Source: Caenorhabditis elegans (Eukaryota; Nematoda; Chromadorea; Rhabditida; Rhabditidae). Taken from it: DNA of 64,000 nucleotides. Below are positions 49,789-60,273 of this stretch, piece by piece. The notes beneath the pieces are model-generated. The model was given only the letters and a program-made list of their open reading frames with translations, did not search any database and was not told the origin of the DNA. The translations under genes were made by a program, and so were the position numbers. Position 1 is the first letter of the stretch. Each line of letters begins with the position of its first letter. The stretch is from NCBI RefSeq assembly GCF_000002985.6, contig NC_003279.8:4526001-4590000 (forward strand), written 5' to 3'.

Positions 49789-51200
49789 TCACTTTTTTGA
49801 AAAAAAATTAGTAAAAGATGTGAAAATGGTTGTAATGCATGCATAGGTAAACGCAACAAAAGCAGTGATTATTTGAGGTGCTGAATTTATTTGGCGAGTG
49901 ATTGGAGATGAACGGACCATAGCTCGAGAATGTGATTGCGGGATTGTTGCGACTGGAACACCAATACTTTCCGCTGATAGCTTGCGAGAATTGGTTATTC
50001 TGGAACAAAAATGTTTTTAATAAAAATTCGAGTTCAATTTAATATTAAAAAATATAAGTTTTCAAATCGTTTTTTTTTAGTTTCAAAAAACTTTATTTAA
50101 AAATTTCACTTCAAATTTTCGAATTTCTTTGTTTCTTTTTTTTTTGAGAGATTCAGCCCGGGTCTCCATTTGATCCCCAATATGGGTGACGTCACACGTA
50201 ACAGTGGTATTTTATAGAGGTACACTAACTTATATGTTCACTTCATATGAAATGTTAAAATTTAAATTTTCGAAACAAGGAACAATTTCGTTCAAAGCGA
50301 TTTTTCCTATCTTTAATATTTTACATCTCGGAATTACGACGTCACAATCGTTTTTCAGTTATTTTGGTGTAGAAAATCGTGCGTGACGTCATCATGTACC
50401 ACATAATATAAAACTTACGTATAAACGGGCAAATGGTTCTCTCTGGGATGACTTGCTATACTTCTTGTAGTTATATCCCCATCCTCATTGAAAACTGCTT
50501 TTCGTGGTTTCGAATGTTTCCTCCTGATCTCAGGAATTTCTGGTATTTCGGGAATTGTTGGCATTTGAACAGCAGTCGACGAACCTGGAAACTTTTTTTT
50601 TGTTGCTAGCAAATCATTTAATGAATAAATAAAATAAAATAAACGCTAAAATAATTTTAGAAAATTTGCAGACAAGATGACAAACTTTCAAGTGGAAGCT
50701 TTACTTGGTTGAACAGCGGATACTTGAAGTGGTAATGGATCAGGTCGTGGTGTCACGTCGAGACCCTCTTCAATTCGAATCATTCGAATTAGATCTTTCA
50801 TTGGATGAAGCTTCCTGTAAACTGTTTCAGAATTTTCTTAGAATTGGTCATATTACTCAGACAAAATTTTGGCCCAAGTGATAAATACCTACCCATCAGA
50901 AAACGTCCTGGAAGTTCTAGCGGTCTCAAAAATATCCACATTAATTTCAGACAAGGTATCTGTCGCCAGAGGTACTGGAATTTCTGCGATCGCAGTTTGA
51001 GCTGGTTGGGTATTTGATGGTCGAATTGCCACGTGAGGAATCATCAGATGTGACTGACCATTTACTTTGATTTCAATTGGTTCTAACTGAGTACTTTGAA
51101 TATTTTCAAGATTTTGTTGTTGTTGTTGTTGGGAAGAAGAAGATCTTCGGAAATATCGAGAACAACAACATATTGATGAGGATGGACTATTTGGAGACAT
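49789..51200 (-). CDS. Unrecognised protein with C-terminal membrane segment
   Basis: Minus-strand exons 50893-51200, 50705-50814, 50419-50584 and 49789-49999 join in phase to 264 residues. The N-terminus is Ser/Cys-rich (SPNSPSSSICCCSRYFRRSS) and could be lipid-modified; a Gln run follows. The middle is hydrophilic with a short EIPEIPEIP repeat and basic patches (RRKHSKPRKAVF). The last 30 residues are hydrophobic (ITAFVAFTYACITTIFTSF), ending close to the stop, which suggests a tail-anchored or single-pass protein with a cytoplasmic N-terminus. There is no signal peptide. A TTTTCAG acceptor lies 4 bp before the ATG. I do not recognise a family. Confidence 0.75.
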
Positions 51201-52817
51201 TTGTCTGAAAATTTTAGAGACTTGGCGAGGTGTTGATTTTCAAAGAAATTTTCGAAAGGTCTCATAACGAAATTCAACCTTTAAAAAGCATTTTAAGTAC
51301 ACTAGTTTGACATTTCTGGAATTTAACTACTCTACCTTTAGAAGTCCTCTGAATTTGAAATTCGCGCTCGAGAATTGCGCTCACCAATCAGCAGTACACG
51401 AAGGACAAAGTGAACTCTGTTGATTGGTCGGCACAATTCTCAATAGCGCGCGAATTTCAAATATCCTCAGCAATTTGACTCTAAACTAGATGTATTTTTA
51501 AACAAAGTGGTCAAAGTCAATACGAAACAAAAAAGTTGAAAAGCTCGAACCAAAGTATATAAAAATCAGCAAAAAAAAGCGAAGCAAAACCTAACTCAGT
51601 TAGCTGTTACGAGAGCTCTTTTCCCCTCTCTCGCGTTTCTTGGCAACCGATATATTCTGTTAGGTTGACTGGTCGAAGGTGTTGTCAGAAAATATAAAAG
51701 AAAATATGGAGAGGGAGGGAGGGGAAGATGAAGGAGCTATGCGATCTGTGATATGATAAGTAATTAGAGGGTTTGTGTGTGTGTATGCATACGCATGAAA
51801 AGCTCGAAAGAAATGTTTTTCTTAGAATTTGAAACTTTTTTGAGGGTAAAAACGTTTTGAATAGAGGAGGGTAATTTCTAATTCGGTTGAGATTTTTTCT
51901 TTAAAAACTTCTAGAGAGGGAGTTTCTATGTAGGCATCAATAAATTCCTGTCTGCCTTTCAGCCTTCAAGGCCCCCTGTCGTATGTCTATATCTTAAGCC
52001 ACCACACGATTTCTAGGCCAAAATTCGTTCAGAAAAACATTAATTTAAAATTTTTTAAATTTCAACCTTTAATTAACTTTTTTCTCAAGTAGTTAAAAAA
52101 GCTGGGACGAGGGTATTTTATAAAATATTGGTTAAAAAAATACAAAAAGGATAAAAATTCAGCCTAGGATTTCCGAGTTTTTTATCCTTACTTTTCGAGG
52201 TCAATTTTGAAAAGTTTCACACAACGTCCGATGTCCTCCAACAATGTGGTATCTTACGATTCAAAGATACGGTAACAGGTCTCGACGAGACCGGAAGCAT
52301 TTCTAGTGTGCGCCTTAGCAAGTTTTTTTGAGAGCAATAAATGACAAACCAAATAGAAAATAGAAAGCTACAGTACTCTTTGATCGCGTCAGGACCTGGT
52401 ACCGGTCTTTTCTGTCAAAAATATGACTCCGCAACTAGATAAAAACTAGGTAAGGTAGGTATGTAGGTAGGTAAAAATTCAAAGGGCAAAAAAAACTACA
52501 GGAATAATTAAAAATTTGTGTTCAGTGAACAGAAAGTGTCAATCTATCTATAATGTATGTCATACTGAACCGCATAATAAAAATGATAAAAATGTTCACA
52601 AGCGCCTCCGGAAAACGTGGTTTTATCAGTAGTTTTGACTCAGGGTTCTTATCCATTTGGGTTACTGTAGTTGAGCTCGATTTTCCTGACATTTAAAATA
52701 TTATTTTTTATAACGTTCTTTGCATAAAACTGCAGGAAAAAATCAGAATTACAATCAAATTATTTTTTAAAAAAATAATAGAAATAAATTTTAAATCATT
52801 TTAGATTATTTAATTAT
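51201..52817. promoter_or_regulatory. Intergenic/promoter region
   Basis: This 1.6-kb gap lies upstream of the tail-anchored-like gene. A CT/GA-rich tract at 51615-51725 (CTCTTTTCCCCTCTCTCGCG, then GGAGAGGGAGGGAGGGGAAG) is a plausible core promoter. TAGGTAGGTA repeats occur at about 52450-52475, and GAGACCGG dispersed-repeat pieces at 52270-52400. No gene is seen. Confidence 0.45.
51351..51463. repeat. Palindromic CCAAT-type foldback
   Basis: GAATTTGAAATTCGCGCTCG through CACCAATCAGCA is mirrored by CTGTTGATTGGTCGG through GCGCGCGAATTTCAAAT. It shares the ACCAATCA core with the elements at 4933 and 45815. Confidence 0.85.
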
Positions 52818-53686
52818 TCACTTTTTTCCAACTTTTCGTCCCTTGCTCTTCCGGCTGCTGCTCTTCCTCTTATCTCTCGGCTGCTCATTCGAACTATCGG
52901 AAAGCCTTTCCGCGGCGCCTGAAAATCAATTTTACTGAAATTCTATCACAAATCATGTTCAGGCACACTATTTTACCTCTTTTTATCAGTTTGATAATGA
53001 CATCAGGCTTCTCACCAGACACTCCAGTTGCCACGTCATTAGTGGAGGCTTGTTCGGAAGCTGACGCGTTCTCTGGAAATGGAAACAGATGAAAATTATG
53101 TTGTTTTATGTTTGTTTGTTTTTATTTTAGATTTTCTATGCCAGAACCATGTGAAAATCCGTCCGAAATTGCTAATCAAGGTCCTGGCACGAGAAAAACG
53201 TTTTCGCTACCGTACCCACGCCTAAAAAACAAATATTGATTTTTCATATTTTTCACATAATTTATCGAATAAAATTACGAGTTATTCTGTTTTATTCTAG
53301 TTATTTGTTGATAAATGAGTATCTTTTTATTTAAAAGTTAGGAATAATCAACGAAAATTTCGCAGCATCAAAATTTCAAAACTACAGTAATCTTTAAAGG
53401 CGCACCCTCGTTTTTATTTAGAAAAATTATCTTTTCGAGACCGGGTACCGTATTTTGCGCAACAATGCAAAATTTCGCATCTGAAACAAAAATGTTCGTA
53501 GGAACTACTACGGTAGCTGAGAAAATTTCGCTCGTGCCAGGACCTTGGTCGGCATTTTTATTGTGAATTACATTTTTTGTAAAAACTGAATTTTAAAGAA
53601 TTCAATTTTTTTCAGAAATTAATACTCGTCTTACCCAAAATTAAAACAAGCAATAGAAAAGCAAACACTCGGTAGTTCAGAACCAT
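52818..53686 (-). CDS. Small secreted basic peptide precursor
   Basis: Minus-strand exons 53635-53686, 52977-53072 and 52818-52918 join in phase to 82 residues. MVLNYRVFAFLLLVLILENA is a signal peptide with cleavage expected near ASA. The mature chain has no cysteines. It contains VIIKLIKRGAAERLSDSS with a dibasic KR at 48-49 and a very basic C-terminus (DKRKSSSRKSKGRKVGKK). A secreted cationic or neuropeptide-like precursor is possible, but no known family is evident. Intron 1 contains a foldback element (53177-53547). An acceptor of T-run plus CAG lies upstream of the ATG. Confidence 0.72.
53177..53547. repeat. Foldback element with 17-bp perfect terminal inverted repeats
   Basis: CAAGGTCCTGGCACGAG at 53177-53193 is exactly inverted at 53531-53547 (CTCGTGCCAGGACCTTG). 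The interior includes CTACAGTAATCTTTAAAGGC and GAGACCGGGTACCGTA, pieces that recur at 11700-11775 and 62450-62720. Confidence 0.85.
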
Positions 53687-54021
53687 ATTTGACGGCTAAA
53701 ACACTGAAAAAAAAGAGAAATGACTATGTCTTCGGACTTTAGTTTTTTTTTGTTGAAAAGAATTTTATATCGTTTAGTAGTCGTCAAAGTGCCTCCCCAA
53801 CAACAATAACGTACATCTATTGTCAAAAGATGATTGCTCATTCATAGGTTGTTGAGCTGAAAGAGAAATTTCGAAATTTTTCCGGATAATTCGTGAAAAC
53901 GCACATTCGAAGATCGCTCCTGCACTTATAGAAGTTTTGCAGAAGAACCTTGAGAATAGAAATAGAAGAATAGAAAACTTTTATTATTTGAATTATTTAA
54001 TTTAATGGCAACACAATATCA

Positions 54022-54587
54022 TTAGATTTCTTCAACAAGTTTCAAAATTCGTTTCAGTACAATTGGAATGTCACAATAAAGGTTTGCATTATGGTAGGGT
54101 CTCTCAAATCGAACAGTTCCAGCGATGATGTATGTGCCATTAGGCTTCTCGACCACATCCAAATGATGAGATTTCAGATAGTTAACCACTCGATGAGCTC
54201 TCTTCTTGATATCTTCCTCTGAATCTTCAGCTCCACTGCTACCGCCTTCTATTCCGTCATTCTCGAAGTATTTCTCGATTGCCACGTGGATTTCCGGGTT
54301 TTCGGTATTTTTAAGTTTTCTGATCGATTTCACGGAGCAGCTTGGTATCCATTCAATCGATTTAATTGAAGTAGCTGGAATTTTGGATAATGAAGAAACG
54401 AATTTGTTAACTAAAAATAATAATTCTTACAATTTTCTTCAATTTTCGCAATTAATAGCGATTGGCTAACAGGATCCCTTGTCATCAAGTGTCCTGTCGT
54501 AGATTCTTGTCTTCTGACGTCACCCGTGTCAAGTTCAATTTGAATTTGGTGTCCGAGAAGGTCCCAAATTTGATCATTAGACATCAT
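54022..54587 (-). CDS. Gemin6-like Sm-fold protein (SMN complex)
   Basis: Two minus-strand exons, 54431-54587 and 54022-54374, join in phase to 169 residues, close to the usual Gemin6 length. The N-terminal part (WDLLGHQIQIELDTGDVRRQ, then GHLMTRDPVSQSLLI) has the pattern of the Gemin6 Sm-like fold, where a conserved DPVS motif sits in the beta sheet. The C-terminal part (HLDVVEKPNGTYIIAGTVRF, then ERPYHNANLYCDIPIVLKRI) follows the Gemin6 order of an IAG strand, a PY...N motif and a terminal helix. Gemin6 pairs with Gemin7 in the SMN complex that loads Sm cores on snRNAs. An acidic insertion (GGSSGAEDSEEDIKKRA) is specific to this copy. It lies 404 bp downstream of tmem-39 on the same strand. 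The family assignment is by remembered pattern only. Confidence 0.78.
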
Positions 54588-54991
54588 TTTAGATTTGAGA
54601 TCTGTAAATTTTGCTGAAATATAAATTGGTTCTCAATAAAAATCGTAGATATTATAATAGGGAGAATCGCCGTTCAATTCAACTCGAAAATAAAATTTGA
54701 AAAAACATACATTCGAAAGTATTATGCAATTATAATTTAGTACAATTCAAAATTAATGGAAAACATGAACACAGAATACAGATTAAAAGGGAAAAATCAC
54801 AATTGGGTAGTACCACAACCAAAACCCATGGGAGACAAGATAAAAAATGAACCAGTCATCACGAATTGAAAGGCAAGGGGCCGAGATGTTGGGGGGAAGG
54901 AATGATGATATTTTGAAATTTACATGGACTTTTTTTTTGTTTCAAAGTTTTGAATGAAAATTAATAATTAAGAGGCAGAATTATTGAGCAA

Positions 54992-57804
54992 TTATCGTTC
55001 TTGTTGAAGTTGATGCATAAGGAGAAGATCCTCTTGAGAAGGTTCGTAGATCCGGCTCAGAATTATTTTGTCTTTGAAAAGCTTGGCGAAGAGCAAGTAA
55101 TTCGCAAACATGAGCAACACGAAGGTGACAATGTGTTGCCAGTCGTTGGTGAGCACAAGCATCCAGAATTGAATGAATATCAGCAGGAATTCGAACGAGC
55201 ACATGATATTGATCAGATTGTTCGGTTTTCGGAGCACTTTCTGGAAATTTTTTTAATGGGAATTTAGAAACGTTTACTACGTTTAGTTTTCTAATTTAAT
55301 TTAAAATTTTCGAGAAAGGAGAGCTATTTATGTAGTTTCGGTAATACTACAAAATTACTTTTTTTATTAAAAATAGTGTTAAAATAAAGAAAATCACTAA
55401 ATCTATCTGAAAATAAGATTTGGTCAAGGTGAAGCAGTTGAATTTTTTTAAAGTCCTAAAAAATGATGTCATGTTATTTTCAAACGCTTTAGTAAATTGG
55501 AATAATATTCTCTGATAAATCAAGTGATATTCTATATTTTGACACTAATTTTTAATGAAAAAAAAAATTAAAAAATATTGAAACAACACGGCCGTGTTTT
55601 AATTATTCCGAATTAATTCTTATACGTTAATGTATAAATTTCAATTTCAAAACATTACTTACAAAGAAAGTGTTATGCCGAGAACTTTCCGGATGTGCGG
55701 CCACAGTTCTTATCGAATTCGAAGATTTGGCTCGATAGCACCTGCCGTCCGGCATTTGAACAGTCTCTCCGTCATTATAGAGACAAAACTCGCTCCATGG
55801 CGTTGGAGCCGAGCTCATACTTCCAGTATGGCCAATTCGTGGACCTTCAATTTGATGCCAAGATCCGAGATGAATAGCTGCTCGGTGTAGAAGATCCAAA
55901 TAATTTAGAGGAGATAGATATGCCACGTAGAGAGAGAAGGCAGTCAATCCGACGACAATTGCAAGTTGACATTCCCATACCTCGTTGATGAGGATTTTTT
56001 GTGGGATTCCTTGGCTTGTTTTGAACTGAAAAATCGTTGAATTTAGTAATCGATCGGTGAATTTTGCAAAAAAGCCGGGGTTTCTTAACCGTGTGGCACG
56101 GCTTTTTGTTGCTTTTTTTGAAAATAAAATTCAGATTTTGCCTTTTTTTTTTTTTTTGAACGAAAATGTTATTAAATTTGAATAATTCTCATAAGATTTT
56201 AAGGATATTTCATGTTTTTACAACCAATTTAGCATGAAATATCCTCAAAATCCTATAAGAACTAAAATTAATAAAATTTCCAATCAAAAAAGGAAATAAA
56301 ACAGGCAGAATCGAAATTTTATTGAAAAAAAAAATCAAAAGACCGTGCCGCAGGGTTGCGAAATTAAGTTCCGCTTCTTTCTCTGTGTACAGGTTACTGA
56401 AGGCACTTACGGGCACGAAAATGCATGGAAGCATAATACTGAGAAACGCTGTGGAAACTCCTGCAAATATGCTTTTTTTGACTCTGAGCACCAGGTCATC
56501 GATAAGAACTTGAATCTCTTCACGAATTTGAGCTGGACTATCACTGCACATGTGTAATACTGATTCTAAATCAATTTGGGCAGGTGGTGACTCCGAAAGA
56601 CGTTCACAAACATCTGAGAATTCGATTTCTCGTCGTCGCCATTTTCCAATTTGTTCACGGAACCGTCCGAGCCATCCGATGATTTCAGATCGGAAAATGA
56701 AGGCGTAGAATAAGATTCTGAAACAAATTTATTAAATATTAAATAATTTATTAAATAAGTTGAATTTTATCGATTCTTTATTAACTTTTCTATGAGTTGG
56801 ATTAATTGGTCTTTTTATCGATGTTTGGATTATCCAAAATGACCAATTGCGCCATTTTGTTCCAAAAGCTTTCATTAGAATAGAGAATCACTTTATTTAT
56901 TTTAAAATATCATTCATTTAAATGTAAGCATCTCAAAAAATGCACAAAAATGTCCTGAAACTTGTCAATTGCCTAAAAACAATGCTCGATAATTCGATAA
57001 TCGACAAATTTGCAATTTTCAGGTCATTTTTAAGCATTTCTTTGTTTAAACTGAAATAAATTATATTTTAATATATTTAAACAAAGTGATTTTCTATACT
57101 TTGACACTAATTTCTAATAAAAAATGCTGAAACAAGATGGCGCAATAGGTCAATTTGACTGTGTATTTGCAAAAATCCGACAACTTACGGAAATAAAAAC
57201 CAAAGCACAGATCTACTCGGAAAATCGTGACAGACTCGATTAAAACTGAAAAGGAAGCTCGTAATGATCAGTGTCATCACTGGTGTTTTAATTGCTGCAT
57301 ATTCTACAATCATCAGGCTCGACTGAATAAACTGCGACTGGTTGGCGGATATTGTGGCGATCACTTCAGTTATCTGCACAATTCTTTATTATTGATTTCT
57401 ATTTTAATAAATGTAAGGCATTACCGTTTTCCAGAAACAGACGGTTACCCTCCAGCCAAGTAAAAGGCCAACACATGACAGGAAATATGGATTTATGAGA
57501 TGGAATTTCTGAAAATAATGGACATATTGAATTTCCTGTTATCCTTTTTCACACTTACAAGTGAATAATGCCAATACGACTTCGGAAGCCACCAAAGAGT
57601 TTTGTATATATTCAGATATTGTAAAAATAAAGCCAATACTGAATATAAAAACAAAGTGCATTCGAAAAATAGCTCTCCTTGTGTGAACTGAATATCCGGC
57701 CATATAGGATGGACGGAAAGCGTTACACCACTCGCTCTTGGGATTGAAGCTGGCACGGAAGGAGCTTGTGGTGGAGGTGCCGGCACTCGTCTTCGAGGCG
57801 GCAT
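54992..57804 (-). CDS. tmem-39: TMEM39 family ER membrane protein
   Basis: Minus-strand exons 57559-57804, 57425-57508, 57189-57373, 56411-56717, 55663-56025 and 54992-55240 join in phase to 477 residues, matching the length of animal TMEM39 proteins. About eight membrane segments are present, starting with LFLYSVLALFLQYLNIYKT after a Pro-rich N-terminus (MPPRRRVPAPPPQAP). Family landmarks include GELFFECTLFLY, ILFYAFIFRSEIIGWLG, VAYLSPLNYLDLLHRAAIHL and a C-terminal LLFAKLFKDKIIL. TMEM39 proteins act at the ER with COPII components and are needed for collagen secretion; the worm gene is tmem-39, to my recollection D1007.5. The start lies only 137 bp downstream of the rps-10 stop on the same strand, so it is a likely SL2-spliced downstream operon gene. 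Intron 3 holds a foldback element. Confidence 0.93.
56841..57151. repeat. MITE-like foldback in tmem-39 intron 3
   Basis: GACCAATTGCGCCATTTTGT at 56841 is mirrored by AACAAGATGGCGCAATAGGT followed by C at 57131-57151. The inner part, GTGATTTTCTATACTTTGAC followed by ACTAATTT, recurs as a partial copy at about 55525-55600 in intron 5. Confidence 0.8.
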
Positions 57805-57941
57805 ATCTTACTTAAATTCCACAAAATGTATTACGATTCTAGGCAGAGTGACAATGTACTTGTTGATGGAAAATTCACCGTTTTGTTTATTGTATTAATT
57901 CAACTTTTGATGTAACAATTTCATTAGAAAAACAATAACAT
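57805..57941 (-). promoter_or_regulatory. Operon intercistronic region rps-10 / tmem-39
   Basis: Only 137 bp separate the rps-10 stop from the tmem-39 start. Two AATAAA signals on the minus strand, one overlapping the rps-10 stop and one near 57889, lie about 80-135 bp before the tmem-39 ATG. This is the usual spacing between the poly(A) site and the SL2 acceptor in C. elegans operons. Confidence 0.75.
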
Positions 57942-58491
57942 TTATTGTGGTGGTGGGGCTCCACGGCCGAATCCGGCTCTGTAGACTGGGGCTCCTCCTG
58001 GTCCAGCCTCGGTGACCTTCTCGGTTCTGTAGGCTTCACGGTCTCCCTTCTCGCCTTGAGCTGAATATTTTCAGCAATCAATAAAAGTACTTGTAGGACA
58101 AAACTTACCGGCGCGTGGGGCTCTATCCTCGTGTGGGACACGGATCTCTCTTGGCTTGGTCTTGATGGTGGCTGGGACGATCTCAGCTGGAAGAGCGAGG
58201 TACTCACGGAGGTACAAGATTCCGGCGTCGGTCAAGTACCAGTAGTAGTGGCGCCAGGCAAATTGCTCCTTAACCAACTCGCGGGAGGCAAGAGACTGTA
58301 ATCACAATAGATTATTGATTTTTTTAATTATGGGAAAAATAACTCACCTTCAAAGTCTTGATGACCTCAAGGTTGGAAACTCCCTCGATGTTTGGGTGAG
58401 TCTTGGCATTGAAGTCTTTCTTGGCGACAGTCACTCCCTCGTTGAAGAGGTACTCATAGATGAGCTTGGTGTGGCTTTTCGGGATGAACAT
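57942..58491 (-). CDS. rps-10: 40S ribosomal protein eS10
   Basis: Minus-strand exons 58348-58491, 58109-58295 and 57942-58060 join in phase to 149 residues. The eS10 winged-helix region is clear: [57 protein letters not shown] and [16 protein letters not shown]. The Gly/Arg tail ([10 protein letters not shown]) follows. Codon use is the C-ending, highly biased kind of strongly expressed worm genes. The start at FIP was chosen because it aligns with other eS10 proteins; a TTTCAG acceptor lies 15 bp upstream. It is the first gene of a probable operon with tmem-39 and is head-to-head with rpl-24.1. Confidence 0.98.
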
Positions 58492-59140
58492 GATGACCGC
58501 AAGTTCTGAAACAAATACACAATTTATAACAATGCACAATTTTTTACGAAATAGGAAGAGATTTTTTGGCGATTGGAGGAATCTTCAAAAGTAGGGCAGA
58601 AACAAGAAAAATCGATTGAGATGCATTATTTTTGGGACTCAACAGAATTCCACCTGGAAATTCAGGATTGATTGCTTATTAGAGTATAAATTTTCACTTT
58701 TTTAACACAATAAGTCACTAAATTTTCAAAGAAACGGGATTTTGGAAAAAAAAATTGAAAGAAAAGAGGTACAACGAAATTCTTCCGACTAATGCATTAC
58801 ATAGGGGCACACACGCAGCGACACAGAGAAACAAGTGATTTTGGTTAAATTCGCACAGCCGAAACGAGTGTTACCGTACTCTTGCTGCGTAGCGCCCCTA
58901 TCTTTTGCATTAGAGGAGTTTTGAAGAGAGGAAAGAATTTTTTCGTTTTTTTTTCGAGGCCTATCCCAACTCCTTGTTCACGAATGTTTTAATTTTGGGA
59001 ATAATTGATTATTGGAAATTAAATTCGTTATTTTTATAAGCTACAAACAGATCCTTGATAATTGTCGTTGATTTTACTTTATCCTAAATTTATCTCAAAA
59101 ATGTTGAAATTCAGATTCGTCAAGCGAGGGCCTATCAACA
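58492..59140. promoter_or_regulatory. Bidirectional promoter region rps-10 / rpl-24.1
   Basis: This gap of about 650 bp lies between two divergent ribosomal protein start codons. It contains a near-palindromic pair around 58795-58820 (ATGCATTACATAGGGGCACA) and 58885-58915 (TAGCGCCCCTATCTTTTGCA). Pyrimidine- and GAAA-rich sequence flanks the rpl-24.1 side. Shared regulation is inferred from arrangement. Confidence 0.6.
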
Positions 59141-60138
59141 ATGAAGGTCGAAACCTGCGTTTACTCCGGATACAAGATCCACCCAGGACACGGAAAGAGA
59201 CTTGTCCGTACTGACGGAAAGGTGAGTTCAGTTTCTCTTTGAAAGGCGTTAGCATGCTGTTAGAGCTCGTAAGGTATATTGTAATTTTACGAGTGTTGAA
59301 GTATTGCAAAAGTAAAGCATAATCACCTTATGTATGTGTTGGTGCTATATCTTCTAGTTTTTAGAAGTTATACCATCGTTAAGCATGCCACGTGTTGAGT
59401 GCGACAAACTACCGTTTCATGATTTATTTATTCAAATTTCAGGTCCAAATCTTCCTCAGTGGAAAGGCACTCAAGGGAGCCAAGCTTCGCCGTAACCCAC
59501 GTGACATCAGATGGACTGTCCTCTACAGAATCAAGAACAAGAAGGTACTTGAGATCCTTAAACGCAGTTGAAAATTGGTAATTTTACAGGGAACCCACGG
59601 ACAAGAGCAAGTCACCAGAAAGAAGACCAAGAAGTCCGTCCAGGTTGTTAACCGCGCCGTCGCTGGACTTTCCCTTGATGCTATCCTTGCCAAGAGAAAC
59701 CAGACCGAAGACTTCCGTCGCCAACAGCGTGAACAAGCCGCTAAGATCGCCAAGGATGCCAACAAGGCTGTCCGTGCCGCCAAGGCTGCTGCCAACAAGG
59801 TAAACTTTCTACAATATTTATTATAAACTTTAGCATGCTGTTAGAGCTTGTAAGGTATATGTGATTTTACGAGTGTTGAAGTATTGCAAAAGCAAAGGAC
59901 GGGCACAATTGCCATGTGTTGGTATTATTGCTTCAAGTTATTTGAAGCTGTAATATCAATAAGCATGTCTCGTGTGAAGTCCGACAATTTACCATATGCA
60001 TGAAATTTAAAAACAAGTTAATTTTGTCAATTCTTTATCATTGGTTTTCAGGAAAAGAAGGCCTCTCAGCCAAAGACCCAGCAAAAGACCGCCAAGAATG
60101 TGAAGACTGCTGCTCCACGTGTCGGAGGAAAGCGATAA
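59141..60138 (+). CDS. rpl-24.1: 60S ribosomal protein eL24
   Basis: Exons 59141-59221, 59443-59544, 59590-59799 and 60052-60138 join in phase to 159 residues. The N-terminal eL24 zinc-ribbon-like region is [20 protein letters not shown], followed by [20 protein letters not shown] and [12 protein letters not shown]. Only one of the archaeal-type cysteines remains, as in other animals. The basic coiled C-terminus ([20 protein letters not shown]) matches eL24. The codon bias is that of a highly expressed gene. Introns 1 and 3 each carry a copy of an H/ACA-snoRNA-like sequence. AATAAA at about 60161 ends the message, and a membrane protein gene begins 135 bp after the stop, probably in the same operon. 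Confidence 0.98.
59250..59409 (+). ncRNA. Putative H/ACA snoRNA in rpl-24.1 intron 1
   Basis: The first hairpin has CTCGTAA pairing with TTACGAG, followed by a hinge with a plausible H box (AAAGTA). The second hairpin has CTTCTAG/AGAAG around a T-rich loop. ACA lies at 59404-59406, three bases before the proposed end. A diverged copy occupies intron 3. Intronic location in a ribosomal protein gene is typical for worm snoRNAs. Target uridines were not assigned. Confidence 0.75.
59831..59989 (+). ncRNA. Putative H/ACA snoRNA in rpl-24.1 intron 3
   Basis: This is a paralogue of the intron 1 sequence. The 5' block (TTAGCATGCTGTTAGAGCTT) and the block around TTTTACGAGTGTTGAAGTAT are shared almost exactly, while the second hairpin differs (TTCAAGTTATTTGAAG). 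ACA lies at 59984-59986. Stem conservation with loop change suggests a functional RNA rather than a chance intron duplication. Confidence 0.75.
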
Positions 60139-60273
60139 ACGTTCTCGGTCCCGTTATTGTAATAAATTTTGTTGACCGTTAAAGTTTTAATGCAAGACAT
60201 CCAACAAGAAAAGTATTCTCAAATTATTATTTTAACAGAACTATCCGAATCTGTTCATTTGAGTTTGTTTAGA
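60139..60273 (+). promoter_or_regulatory. Operon intercistronic region rpl-24.1 / membrane protein
   Basis: AATAAA at about 60161-60166 is followed about 105 bp later by the acceptor TTTGTTTAG directly before AATGAGG. A T-rich tract (TTATTATTTTAACAG) lies between. This spacing matches C. elegans operon junctions using SL2. Confidence 0.75.
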
